Shown here: piece by piece, positions 1-9,900 of the stretch
Layout: each line of letters starts with the position of its first letter
How positions within the stretch are numbered: position 1 is the stretch's first letter
Assembly (NCBI GenBank): GCA_038527485.1
Contig: JBCBFT010000016.1
Coordinates: 26,374 to 90,373 of the forward strand
Source: JALEFZ01 sp038527485
GTDB taxonomy: Bacteria; Bacteroidota; Bacteroidia; J057
Direction of reading: 5' to 3'
DNA length: 64,000 bases
Made by a program: the position numbers and the translations under genes
Notes under the pieces: model-generated
Told to the model about the DNA's origin: nothing
What the model saw: the letters and a program-made list of their open reading frames with translations, nothing else
Database searches by the model: none

Positions 1-1046
1 TGACTGCCATCCATAAAGTTACCACCATAGAATTGCAAACCAGGTTCTTGACTATATATTTCCATTTGAATGCCACTTTTGTCTCCGTATACCCTTGCTG
101 AGAGATGCATGCTATCACTTCTTTCTCCCGCAACTACAAAGTTATGATCATACCCTTTTCCATAAATTAGCTGAATGTGATTCTGTTCCATTTCCTGGCC
201 TATTCGCTTAGGTGTCCGAAAATCAAAGGGAGTCTTTTGAACAGGTGCTACTTTTCCGAGAGGAATAAGTGTACTATCAACAGGTGTGAAATACTCGGCT
301 GGAATCATTAGGACGTGATCGTTAATGGTTCCACTTCCCTCGCCATTTAAGTTAAAAAACGCATGATTGGTGAGATTAACAACGGTGGGCTGATCGGTCT
401 TGACATGGTACGATATGTTTAAGCCAGGATCATCTGTCAATGAATACTCAACGGATATAAGTAGTGATCCAGGAAAACCCATTTCGCCATCTGGAGACTG
501 ATACTGAAGAGTCAAAGCATGAGGTCCTTTTGGAGTCGCCTCCCATATCTGCTCATGGAATCCTTCTGGACCCCCATGCAACGTATTGGGACCATTGTTT
601 TTGGGTAATTGGTAAGTAGTTCCATTTAATTGGAATGAACCCTTGGCGATCCTGTTGCCATATCTACCGATAGTAGCCCCATAATATCTTTCACTAACCT
701 CTTTGAATTGACTTAAGTTGTCGAAACCAAGGACAATATCCCTCCATTTTCCGTCACGGTCTTTCAACCATAGACTTACTAAGCGGCCACCATAATTTGT
801 AATGGCTGCCTTGATACCTGCATCGTGTTCTAGTATAAAGAGATCTGTTCCGTTTTCTCCCTGAAAGCCAGAAGGATTGGGCATTACTGGCTCACCCAAT
901 TTCTCTTTCTTTTGTTGGTAGGCCGTATCTTGACAAGAGAAGATCCATAAAGCTGTAAGAATCAAAATGCCCATAAATTTATTTGAAAGACAAAGTCGTA
1001 AGTTCGGCTGTTTTTTATGGGGAATGTGATCTGAGATACGCTTCAT
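1..1046 (-). CDS. galM: Galactose mutarotase (aldose 1-epimerase), 3' end cut by window edge
   Basis: The reading frame starts at the ATG at 1046 and runs off the left edge with no stop, so 348 residues are visible. It would interconvert alpha and beta anomers of galactose or related aldoses released by the neighbouring GH2 enzymes. A hydrophobic N-terminal segment ends in IFSC, which looks like a lipobox, so a periplasmic or outer-membrane lipoprotein is likely. Family landmarks are visible: NYGGRLVSLWL near the start, GRYGNRIAKG, NTLHGG with the first conserved His, NLTNHAFFNL with the second conserved His, and EPGLQFYGGN near the window edge. The catalytic Glu normally lies just beyond that point and is not in view. 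It is divergent from the GH2 gene starting at 1268, with about 220 bp between them for two promoters. Family call is firm; sugar specificity is inferred. Confidence 0.93.
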   Translation of the reverse strand, partial: MKRISDHIPHKKQPNLRLCLSNKFMGILILTALWIFSCQDTAYQQKKEKLGEPVMPNPSGFQGENGTDLFILEHDAGIKAAITNYGGRLVSLWLKDRDGKWRDIVLGFDNLSQFKEVSERYYGATIGRYGNRIAKGSFQLNGTTYQLPKNNGPNTLHGGPEGFHEQIWEATPKGPHALTLQYQSPDGEMGFPGSLLISVEYSLTDDPGLNISYHVKTDQPTVVNLTNHAFFNLNGEGSGTINDHVLMIPAEYFTPVDSTLIPLGKVAPVQKTPFDFRTPKRIGQEMEQNHIQLIYGKGYDHNFVVAGERSDSMHLSARVYGDKSGIQMEIYSQEPGLQFYGGNFMDGS

Positions 1047-1267
1047 AATGAGTTCAGTTAGCGGAAAGAGTATTCATTATTGAGTGAGATTGGCCAGAAA
1101 ATGAAAGCTCCTATTTCCATGAGACTTTAAACATCAAAAATAAAAGTCTTGGTGTCTTTATTTTCTCAGGATACTGTCCTATCCGTTTCAAACCTTCCTA
1201 ACTACAGATATATTCATCAACTTCTGGGGCAAGATTTTTTGTGCATTCCACTAATACTAGAGAGATC

Positions 1268-3565
1268 ATGCGATTTTATAGTTGGCAAACTTTTGTCCTT
1301 ATATTCTATATAAGCGTTATTCCTGTATCTGGGCAAAATGAGGAAGATGTTTTGAAATATGAATTGAAGACGCGTTGGACCGACCAAGTTTCTGAGAGAT
1401 CTCCATGGCCCGAATATCCTCGCCCACAGATGACAAGGCCAGATTGGATCAACCTTAATGGAAGTTGGGATTATGCCATTCTCGACTCAGGACAGCGGGA
1501 ACCCAAGATTTTCCAAGGGCAAATTCGAGTTCCATTTGCCATAGAATCCTCTTTAAGTCAGGTCAAAAAACTGGTAGGGAAAAAACGAGAGTTGTGGTAC
1601 CGAAAGCAATTTCGACTTTCTCCCCATCAAAAAAATGAAAAATGGATCCTTCATTTTGGAGCAGTCGACTGGAGGGCGCGGGTATATCTAAATGGAAAAT
1701 TAATAGGGGAACATAAGGGAGGATATACGCCTTTTTCGTTTGACATCACGCCCTTTATCAAAGGTAGAAATCAAGAATTGGTGGTGAGTGTATGGGATCC
1801 TACAGATCAAGGACTCCAAGCTCGTGGAAAGCAATTGTCAGAACCCAAAGGTATATGGTATACACCTGTCACAGGCATATGGCAGACCGTTTGGCTCGAA
1901 AAGGTCAATAGATACTATGTCACGGATATCCGACCTACGCCTGATTTGAAAAGGCAAGCATTACACCTTTCCTGTGAGGTCAATGAAATTCCTGCTGGCG
2001 GAACAGTAGAAGCAATCGCTTATCAGGAAGGAGTCGAAGTAGGAAGAGCTAATACACCTCTTACTCCTGGTCAATCTTCCACTTCGATGATGATTTCTTT
2101 GTCCCAAATGCGTGCATGGTCTCCGCAAGATCCATTTTTGTACGACCTGATAGTGATGCTCAAGGATGCACAGGGAAAGGTATTAGACAAATTAGGAAGC
2201 TACTTTGGGATGCGAAGTATAGAATTGGGCAAAGACGCAAATGGATACACTTGTTTTTTGTTGAATGGACAGCCCACCTTCCAAATGGGCCTACTTGATC
2301 AAGGTTGGTGGCCCGATGGATTGTACACTGCCCCTACAGAAGCAGCCATGAAATACGATTTGGAAATTACCCAAAAGCTAGGATTCAACATGCTCCGTAA
2401 GCATGTGAAAGTAGAGCCCGCACGCTTTTACTATCTCTGCGACAAAATGGGCTTGCTCGTATGGCAAGACATGCCTAATGGCAATTATTTCAAAGGGCTA
2501 CGTGTACCACATGATGGTCCAGTAGATGCTAAACGTCCCCTCTCCTCTTCCATTCAATTTGAAAATGAACTCAAGGAGATGATAGATTTCTTATATTCTT
2601 TTCCTTCAATTGTCACTTGGGTTCCATTTAATGAAGGCTGGGGGCAGTATGAGACCGAAAGGGTCACCCATTGGGTCAAGAACTATGATCCAAGCAGGAT
2701 CTGTGATGCTGTGAGTGGTTGGGCAGATCGAGGAACAGGGGATATGATTGATGTACATATTTATCCAGGTCCAGGAATGGAGCCGCCAGAGGAAAAGCGA
2801 GCCTCTGTAGTAGGGGAATTTGGGGGCCTAGGCTGGCCTGTTAAAGATCATCTTTGGTGGGATAAAAAAAATTGGGGCTATCGAAACTATTCAAGCAAGG
2901 AGGCCTATAATACACAATTCATCAAACTCATAAAGGACCTTATTCCCCTCAGAAGCTGGGGATTAGCAGGCGCCATTTACACCCAAACTACAGATGTAGA
3001 AGGAGAAGTAAATGGCATCATAACCTATGATCGCGAGCTTATTAAGCTTGATCTTGACAGTACCTATAGCTTGATTTCTCAGTTGTATAAACCCGCTTGG
3101 AACAAAAGGAGCATTATTCCTGATTCAGAATTGGAGAATTACAAATGGCAGACCTCAGATGAGGAACCAGAAGCCGGTTGGACTAAAAACGAATTTGATT
3201 CACAAGATTGGGAAAATCTTAAAGCACCTTTTCTCATAACACCCAATCCTTTTTTACTTCCTGGTACTAGTTGGGAACCTAAGCAGTCTATCTATCTCAG
3301 GCAAGAGTTCTATCTAGGGTCTATGCCAGAAAACCTTAGCGTAAAGATTTATGCCAATCAAGTTGACATGGAGTGGTATCTCAATGGTCATAAGATTGAG
3401 GTTCCAGACGGAATTTGGGGACGGAAAAGGCACTATTCTCATAAGCTCGTCAACGATTACAGGCAACACTTGCAGCTAGGTAAAAATACGTTCGCCATAA
3501 AGCTTACGTCCAAAAGTCTCAAATCTGTATTCGACCTTGGGATGTATGAATCTAAAATCAACTAA
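1268..3565 (+). CDS. Secreted GH2 family glycoside hydrolase (beta-galactosidase/beta-glucuronidase-like)
   Basis: An exo-acting retaining glycosidase of family GH2, probably acting on oligosaccharides in the periplasm. I chose the ATG at 1268 (765 residues) over an in-frame GTG at 1241 because it gives a clean signal peptide ending at VSGQ. Domain order is a jelly-roll sugar-binding domain (about 50-200), an immunoglobulin-like domain (about 205-310) and a TIM barrel (about 315-600). The acid/base is E456 in VPFNEGW and the nucleophile is E517 in VVGEFGG. An extra C-terminal beta-sandwich (about 625-765) follows. It lacks the long C-terminal half of LacZ and belongs to the shorter GH2 type. 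The gene stands alone on the plus strand and converges with the GH43-like remnant. The aglycone and sugar cannot be read; galactoside or glucuronide are the usual options. Confidence 0.9.
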   Translation: MRFYSWQTFVLIFYISVIPVSGQNEEDVLKYELKTRWTDQVSERSPWPEYPRPQMTRPDWINLNGSWDYAILDSGQREPKIFQGQIRVPFAIESSLSQVKKLVGKKRELWYRKQFRLSPHQKNEKWILHFGAVDWRARVYLNGKLIGEHKGGYTPFSFDITPFIKGRNQELVVSVWDPTDQGLQARGKQLSEPKGIWYTPVTGIWQTVWLEKVNRYYVTDIRPTPDLKRQALHLSCEVNEIPAGGTVEAIAYQEGVEVGRANTPLTPGQSSTSMMISLSQMRAWSPQDPFLYDLIVMLKDAQGKVLDKLGSYFGMRSIELGKDANGYTCFLLNGQPTFQMGLLDQGWWPDGLYTAPTEAAMKYDLEITQKLGFNMLRKHVKVEPARFYYLCDKMGLLVWQDMPNGNYFKGLRVPHDGPVDAKRPLSSSIQFENELKEMIDFLYSFPSIVTWVPFNEGWGQYETERVTHWVKNYDPSRICDAVSGWADRGTGDMIDVHIYPGPGMEPPEEKRASVVGEFGGLGWPVKDHLWWDKKNWGYRNYSSKEAYNTQFIKLIKDLIPLRSWGLAGAIYTQTTDVEGEVNGIITYDRELIKLDLDSTYSLISQLYKPAWNKRSIIPDSELENYKWQTSDEEPEAGWTKNEFDSQDWENLKAPFLITPNPFLLPGTSWEPKQSIYLRQEFYLGSMPENLSVKIYANQVDMEWYLNGHKIEVPDGIWGRKRHYSHKLVNDYRQHLQLGKNTFAIKLTSKSLKSVFDLGMYESKIN

Positions 3566-3638
3566 CGAGAAAGAAGCATGAGATGATTACTATGGTTCAA
3601 GCGATTGAGCCTACTGATCCATTTGAATGGGTTGCCAA

Positions 3639-4032
3639 TCAGCCATGACAACAACTCCAAGTAACATGGATGACGATTGTTCCTACAGCGATTTTTCCTT
3701 GTATGGGTTGCAAAATGTAAGCACTCCTTCCACCGATCAATGAACCTTTGAATAATCCTTTGTTGTAAGGATCGGAGAGGATAGCAGTATCCCCTGGATT
3801 TGTGGTTGTTCCTGTCAGATAACAATAGTCATCTGGCCTCAAAATGATATAAGGATCACGAATCCAGTCATTATGGATAAAAAGGGCTCGATCATGGGAT
3901 TTAAGGCCAGTTTCAATGACCTCTCGCGAATCTACATAGGCAACTTTTGGAATACCATTCTGACCACATAAAGTTACAGCTACAAAGACCTGAAGACTCA
4001 CAAAAAATAGTATGCTTTTCCTTAAACAACAT
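3639..4032 (-). pseudogene. Broken GH43/GH117-like glycosidase remnant
   Basis: About 120 readable codons resemble the N-terminal part of a family of beta-propeller glycosidases, with HNDWIRDPYIILRPDD followed by YCYLTGTTTNPGD and SDPYNKGL. Full members are normally at least 300 residues, so most of the propeller is missing. An ATG at 4032, one base after the stop of the upstream gene (TAAGATG), opens a frame that is out of register with the conserved part. Removing one base from the A6 run at 4002-4007 would join it into a typical signal peptide ending at TLCGQ. The gene therefore looks both frameshifted in a homopolymer and truncated at its 3' end. A sequencing error could explain the frameshift but not the missing C-terminus. 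It is the last member of the minus-strand operon starting at 6728. Confidence 0.7.
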
Positions 4033-4033
4033 C

Positions 4034-5104
4034 TTAAGGGATGTGTAGGGTCGCGTTACGGTCACAGATTATCTTACCCTCCTCCATTTTTAATTCAGCT
4101 ACTTGCAGAACACTTCGACGATTCATGACAGGTTGTTTGGCTACAGACTTTCCATTGTATAATCGGAAGGGTTCTACGTGATAAAAGATAAAAGCTCGCC
4201 CCTTGATGATCGCAACGCTACAATGTCTGGCTCTACTATTGTCCATGGGAAGTTTTCCACCTTCTTTCAGAATAGTTCCTTGAAATTTCCAGTTTTTGGC
4301 ATCCGAACTCTTGTAGACGAACAGCCCTTTATGTGGGTCTGTTATGAGCCAAAAGGCATCTTTCCATTGAAAGATATATGGAGCTTCTTCAAAACCTGAT
4401 CCTGTTACTTTTTTATTGAATACATCACTTTTGCTAAATCCTTTCGCCTCCCAGTTTTCAAAATCAGCGGTAACCTGATGATACAATTCATTCTTTTGGC
4501 CTGGAACCTTTGCTTTATACCAAACGTGGAAAAGATCTTCTTGCTGGTAAACTGTAGCATCTATAGCACTTAGGCTCGTATCGTGGATAATCCCCTTGCG
4601 TTTCCATCCATTTAATAAATCTTCAGCAGGGGCTTCATAATGGACAATCTTACCAGGAGACCCACCCCAAGGATTGCCATTGGGGACAGATTCAGGTTTG
4701 TAAGTCACAAACATATGATAAATCCCCTCAGAGGAGATGATCGCAGGAGCCCAAAAAGTTTCATCAGCCAATGGCTTGCCGCCCCTTCCGTCAAATTTAC
4801 AATAGCCCTTAAACTCCCATTCCTTCAAGTCATGCGTTGAAATCACTCCAAGGGGCGTACCTACCCATGTATTTTCATCCGTTCCTTTTCGGGCGGTATA
4901 AAATATCCACCAAGCTTTTTCATGCGAGTTCCATATGATTTCAGGGTCACAAGAGCCATGATAATTGGGGTCAATGAACAAGGGAGCAGGTAAAGTATCT
5001 CCTGCGGCAAGGATACTATCTCTATGAGAAGCAGATTTATTGTTACACCCAAGGAAGGTTATGATCCCCAAGCAAAAGAGTATAAGGTTGATGCGTCTAT
5101 TCAT
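4034..5104 (-). CDS. GH43/GH117-like five-bladed beta-propeller glycosidase, lipoprotein
   Basis: A 356-residue predicted lipoprotein (hydrophobic segment then FLGC, Cys20) with the layout of clan GH43/GH117-type propeller glycosidases. Visible landmarks are FIDPNYHGSCDPEI (D53, candidate catalytic base), WWIFYTARK, TFWAPAI, YHMFVTY, SAIDATVY (D182, candidate pKa modulator), FHVWYK and GSGFEEAP (E239 or E240, candidate acid). It would cleave a terminal sugar from oligosaccharides at the outer or periplasmic face of the membrane. Its start overlaps the end of the sulfatase gene by 8 bp, so the two are translationally coupled; the product may act on the sulfatase's product. GH117 enzymes remove 3,6-anhydro-L-galactose from agar oligosaccharides, which would fit the locus, but an exact family cannot be fixed by eye. 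Confidence 0.8.
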   Translation of the reverse strand: MNRRINLILFCLGIITFLGCNNKSASHRDSILAAGDTLPAPLFIDPNYHGSCDPEIIWNSHEKAWWIFYTARKGTDENTWVGTPLGVISTHDLKEWEFKGYCKFDGRGGKPLADETFWAPAIISSEGIYHMFVTYKPESVPNGNPWGGSPGKIVHYEAPAEDLLNGWKRKGIIHDTSLSAIDATVYQQEDLFHVWYKAKVPGQKNELYHQVTADFENWEAKGFSKSDVFNKKVTGSGFEEAPYIFQWKDAFWLITDPHKGLFVYKSSDAKNWKFQGTILKEGGKLPMDNSRARHCSVAIIKGRAFIFYHVEPFRLYNGKSVAKQPVMNRRSVLQVAELKMEEGKIICDRNATLHIP

Positions 5105-6728
5105 AATAATGTTTCATTCTTTCCATCCATTCTTCCCATTTTTTGATTAATTCAGCCTTCTTGTCTGGGTATTTTTCAGATAGATCGTAGGTTTCTGTGC
5201 GGTTTTCTTTGAGATAAAAAAGCTCCCAGTTTTGATTTTTAGTGGCAGCAATTTTCCAGTCGCCCATCCGTCCTGCACTACTCCTTGCATGGTCAAACCC
5301 CAAAAATGTATGCCCTACCCATGGCTGTCCTTCCAAGAGCGGTATTAAGCTAATTCCTTCCATATCATGGACCTCTTTCCCTTTAAACGTATCAGGATGC
5401 TTTGCATGAGCCAATTCGAGACAGGTGGGCATAATATCCATGACATGTCCTGGTTGGCGAATAAGGCCTCCTTTGTTTGGGAGGTTCCCTTTCGGCCAAT
5501 GAATGATCATCGGCGTACAAATTCCTCCTTCATAAGATTTAGCTTTCCAGTATCGAAATGGTGCGTTTAAAGCCCCAGCCCATGGCTGGCCCAAATATCC
5601 AAAGGTGCGCTCAGATCCTGGACGGTCATAGTGATCAGAACTATACAAAATGGTATCGCCTGAACGAGTTGTAGCAGGTCTGTCATATCCAGGTTTCCCT
5701 CCTCTCTCAGGAGAGGCCCCATTATCGGCTAAAAATACGATAATTGTATTTTCGTATTCACCTACTTTTTTAAGTTGGTCAATGATCCGACCTATTCCTT
5801 GATCCATACAGTCTACCATCGCGGCATGCACTTCCATATGATCTGCTTCCCAAACTTTATCTCCACAATCTTTCCAGATCTTACCAGATTCATTGGTGGC
5901 CAGAGGAGTACTCACAGGATCAAATAGTCCCATGGCAATCTGCCGTTCATACCGCTGCCTGCGCAAAGCATCCCAACCCTCATCATAATAGCCTTGATAA
6001 CGTGCGATATCTTCGGGTTTTGCGTGTAGGGGCCAATGGGGTGCTGTATAAGCTACATATAGAAAGAAAGGATCGTCATCTTTTGAGAAATCATCAATCA
6101 GAGAGATCGTTTTATCTGAGATAAAATCCGTGAGGTAAAAATCTTCTGGGACTTCTGTAATGGGTGCTTCATTGTGCACCAAGGAAAAAGGATCAAAATA
6201 ATCTACGACTCCCCAAATCACCCCAAAGTGCTCATCAAAACCGCGATTGGAGGGGTAGCTCTCTAGCTTTCCGAAGGGAGAATGCTGAATTTGATGAGAG
6301 AGCCAATCAATATGTTGAGGGGCATAGGCTTTCCCGCCAAGGAAAACGGTTTGGGAGAGGTGCCACTTCCCTGTCATCCCTGTATGATATCCATTCATCT
6401 GTAGGATTTCAGGTAGGGTGATAGCATTTGTACTTAAGCTTTTTCCATTTTTTTCTAATCCAGCCTGATGGGGATAAAGCCCCGTTAATAGTGAGGCTCG
6501 GCTTGGGCTACAGCGTGAACCATTGTAAAATTGGGTAAACCTGATACCATCTGCTGCGAGCGCATCCAGGTGAGGCGTTCTTATTTCCCCTCCATAACAT
6601 CCAAGGTCTGAAAACCCCAGATCGTCTGCCATGATGACGATAATATTGGGGCTTTCTGCTGAAGTCTGACTCAGCGCATGAGAAAAAAGTCCTATGGCTA
6701 TTAAGGAGTATACTAGGATTGATCGCAT
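5097..6728 (-). CDS. Formylglycine-dependent arylsulfatase (sulfatase family S1)
   Basis: A 543-residue exported sulfatase that hydrolyses sulfate esters, probably from a sulfated polysaccharide. The ATG at 6728 gives a signal peptide (to about ALSQ); the frame extends 16 codons further upstream but that extension is not signal-like. The metal-binding motif is MADDLGFSDLGCYGG. The residue to be converted to formylglycine is C73 in CSPSRASLLTG. TGKWHL and FLADNGAS, typical downstream active-site segments, are also present. An 8-bp overlap with the GH43-like gene downstream makes it the first gene of a minus-strand operon. A possible -7 element (TAACTTTG, plus-strand complement at 6755-6762) lies just upstream. 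No sulfatase-maturing enzyme is encoded in the window, so maturation must be supplied elsewhere. Confidence 0.95.
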   Translation of the reverse strand: MRSILVYSLIAIGLFSHALSQTSAESPNIIVIMADDLGFSDLGCYGGEIRTPHLDALAADGIRFTQFYNGSRCSPSRASLLTGLYPHQAGLEKNGKSLSTNAITLPEILQMNGYHTGMTGKWHLSQTVFLGGKAYAPQHIDWLSHQIQHSPFGKLESYPSNRGFDEHFGVIWGVVDYFDPFSLVHNEAPITEVPEDFYLTDFISDKTISLIDDFSKDDDPFFLYVAYTAPHWPLHAKPEDIARYQGYYDEGWDALRRQRYERQIAMGLFDPVSTPLATNESGKIWKDCGDKVWEADHMEVHAAMVDCMDQGIGRIIDQLKKVGEYENTIIVFLADNGASPERGGKPGYDRPATTRSGDTILYSSDHYDRPGSERTFGYLGQPWAGALNAPFRYWKAKSYEGGICTPMIIHWPKGNLPNKGGLIRQPGHVMDIMPTCLELAHAKHPDTFKGKEVHDMEGISLIPLLEGQPWVGHTFLGFDHARSSAGRMGDWKIAATKNQNWELFYLKENRTETYDLSEKYPDKKAELIKKWEEWMERMKHYYE

Positions 6729-6754
6729 GGTGGTTGGTCCTTTTTGTTTGCACA

Positions 6755-6762
6755 CAAAGTTA
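6755..6762 (-). promoter_or_regulatory. Candidate -7 promoter element for the sulfatase/GH43-like operon
   Basis: Read on the minus strand this is TAACTTTG, a full match to the Bacteroidota -7 consensus TAnnTTTG, 27 bp upstream of the chosen ATG at 6728. No clear TTG/TTTG lies 19-21 bp further upstream, so the call rests on the -7 element alone. Confidence 0.35.
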
Positions 6763-6930
6763 TCAGAGGGGAACAATCAGTGTCTCTTCATATGTCTCAG
6801 ATCTTAGGATTATCGTCTCAATTTATGCTCTGCCCCCTCTTTGAGATATTCTTCCACCCAAAAATCTTTTTACTTATACCTATTCATTAAAAATGATGAT
6901 CTAGACAATTGGCTTAACTACTTCTCTAAC

Positions 6931-9900
6931 ATGAAAACTTTTTGGTTCCTACTTTTGATAATTATTCCCCTTACGCATTATGGGCAGGGGAGCTTTTTCT
7001 TTGATGAATTTTCAGGCCCTCTGGATACTGCCTGGAAAGAAATCGGCTCCTCTGGAAGGATCTTTACTTCCAATGGTAGAATGGTCATGGATTACCGCCA
7101 AGACCTCAATCCCAAACCAAAGGTCAGAAGAAGTTTTGGACCTGCCAGCGATAAGCTTTTTCTCAGTTTTACGTTGAACTCCGAAAGAAACTGGGTGACT
7201 GTATTTGTCAATTTACTCAATAGTCAGGAGGATACTTTGGTTCAACTGATCATTGATGATGGCAATGGGGACGGATTCCTAGTAGCAGACTCCCTTTTAC
7301 CAGACGGAAATTTTGCTACCTATACCAAGGTGAGTGATGGCTTCACGAAAAACGTGGATTATGATGTGTTAATGGAGGTCGATATTCCTACTCAGCGCTA
7401 TTCCATTTCAATCAATGGAGCCCAAACGCAAGCTGGAATTGATCTTCCTTTTCTAGCAAATGGGAGTGATTTGGCTACGGTAGAAATATTTCAACGATAC
7501 ATGTTCAATAGCAACGGAGACACTACTTTACAGAATTTTTACTTTGACAATTTCGCTGTAAGTGACATCGACAAGAGTCAGTTGGGTATCCTTTTAGCTG
7601 AGGCAAATAGTCTGGCAAACGGGGCGATCATAGGGAATGCCCCTGGACAATATCCTCAATCAGCATTTCAGACTTTTTCTCTGGCCATACAAGCTGCTCA
7701 AAGTGTCTTGGATGATCCCAATGCGACACAGGCAGAGATTGATCAGGCCACCATAGACCTCCAAGCTGCCATCAATGCTTTTACAGGCAGTCAAAATATT
7801 GTCTCCCTCACCTTCGACATTGATACAAGCCAGGGCATACAACTTGAGGAAGGTATGAGCGGATTTAATGTCCGTATCATTGATAATACCTACACTTATA
7901 CCCACCCTGAGTTTCAAAAAGCGATAGACACCTTGAATGCAGGTTGGTTGCGCTATTTTAGTGGGACCACAGGGGATGCCTATAATGCCAGAACAGGGTA
8001 TTTTGAGCTAGAATGGGCAGATCAGATGGTTAAGGAAGGGGAAACCAATGATCCCAATGCAGGCTTTTTCAGACATTATAAACTCTCGGATGCTAAGGGG
8101 GCTTATCGTCTCCATGATCTCTACCAATTGCTGGGAGACAATGAGGCTAAGTTGATTATTACTTTTAATGGTTTTACAGATTTACCTGAAAATATAGCTG
8201 CATTGGCCAAGTTTTGCAGAGACAATCACATCCTCGTCGAGGACTGGCAGATGTGCAACGAGCCTTACTTCTTTGTACCTGGGAGAAAGCATTACTTTTT
8301 TCGAAATGGCAGAGATTATGCCACCAAGATGAAGGCTTTTGCTGACTCCATCAGAGCTTATGATCCTGATGCTTTGATCTCCCTGAATTATGGATGGGAC
8401 GACATGGGGGGCTTTTCATCTGGAACCAACGGAATCAAAAGCTACGAGAACCCCTATTGGGATATTCTGGGTAAGCATTCATATGCAGCCTTCGGACAAA
8501 GTGATGCCTTCTCAAGGGCCTTAACCCGAATGAATGGCGGACTGGCCTTCTTGACAGAAGAGTCTATGGCGAGGATACAGGACACAGAATGGCCAAATGA
8601 GGCACCCGTCAATATAACGGAGTGGAATACGTTTAACAACGCGTTGAGCAATACCTATATGAATGGGATGTATGCGGCTGAATATCTTCTGAGGATGATG
8701 GATTTTGATCGAATAGGCTATTTGGGACATCATCGTTTATCCTCCTCTGCGGGTCCGAGAGTTTCCCGTGCAGGGATGATTGAAGCGGCTTACGATGGGA
8801 ATTTTGAGATCAATCCTGATACGATTCTGGAAGGCTTGAGCATGAGGACTCCAGGTGTAGTCTTTCGCTTGTTTAATGAGGCCATCAATCAATCTACCTT
8901 CAAGTTCGACGGCACACTTATAGGTACTCAGATCATGCTCTCCGCTAATAACCAAAATGGAAATGCAACAGAAGTGGAAGCCATGTACGCCCAGGCACTA
9001 AAAGGGAATTATGGCTACGATTATGCCCTCTTCACCAATAAAAGCAATATCCTCCACTCTGTAGTTGTCCAGTTACAAGGGCTTACCTTGGGAGATACTT
9101 TATTTGTCACCTACCTCACCCCAGAGGAAATTCAAAGTCCAAATCTTCCTAATTCCGTTCAAGATACAGTAGTAAATGGCACACTTAACATTCCCCCCTA
9201 CGCCATCACCTTAGCCAAATGGAAAAAAGGAAAACAAGCTCCTTTGGCAACTCGAATTTATGGAACAGAAGTGACCGCTAGTGGTGTCATGCTGAAATGG
9301 TGGAAACGAAATAATGCAGATGGCTATACCATTCGATATGGATTATCTCCTACGAATTTGGATCAATCTATGATGATTCAAAGTGGGGAAATGAATACCA
9401 CCGAAATCACAGGTCTGAATCAAGGTTTGACTTATTACTTTACCATAGAAGCATTTAATGGAGAAGGTACTGCACCTATGTCTAATTTGGTCCAAGAGAA
9501 GATCAATGTTCCTAGCAGGCCAGCCCTGGAAAATCTTCGCGTAAGGAATGGGCGACTAGATGCAGAATGGTGGAGTGTGAGCGGAGCGACAGCCTATAAA
9601 TTGCTTTGGGGAACTACATCAGGAAGCTATACAGATACTTTGGATGTAGGCAACATCATTGGAGGAAGAATCAAAGGTATCGCAAGTGGCGAGACGTATT
9701 ATTGCGCTGTTATGGCTTATAATGGTCTTGGCGAAAGTAGCCTGTCTAATGAATTGAGTGTCGAATCCAATGGACCACTTCCCTATCCGCCATTATTGGT
9801 ACGAGCCAATGAAAATTTGTCCTCAGGAGATGTGTTGGTCCAGTGGGTGGTTTCAGATTCCTCTTATGGCGGTACGCATACCCTTTATCGATCTACACAT

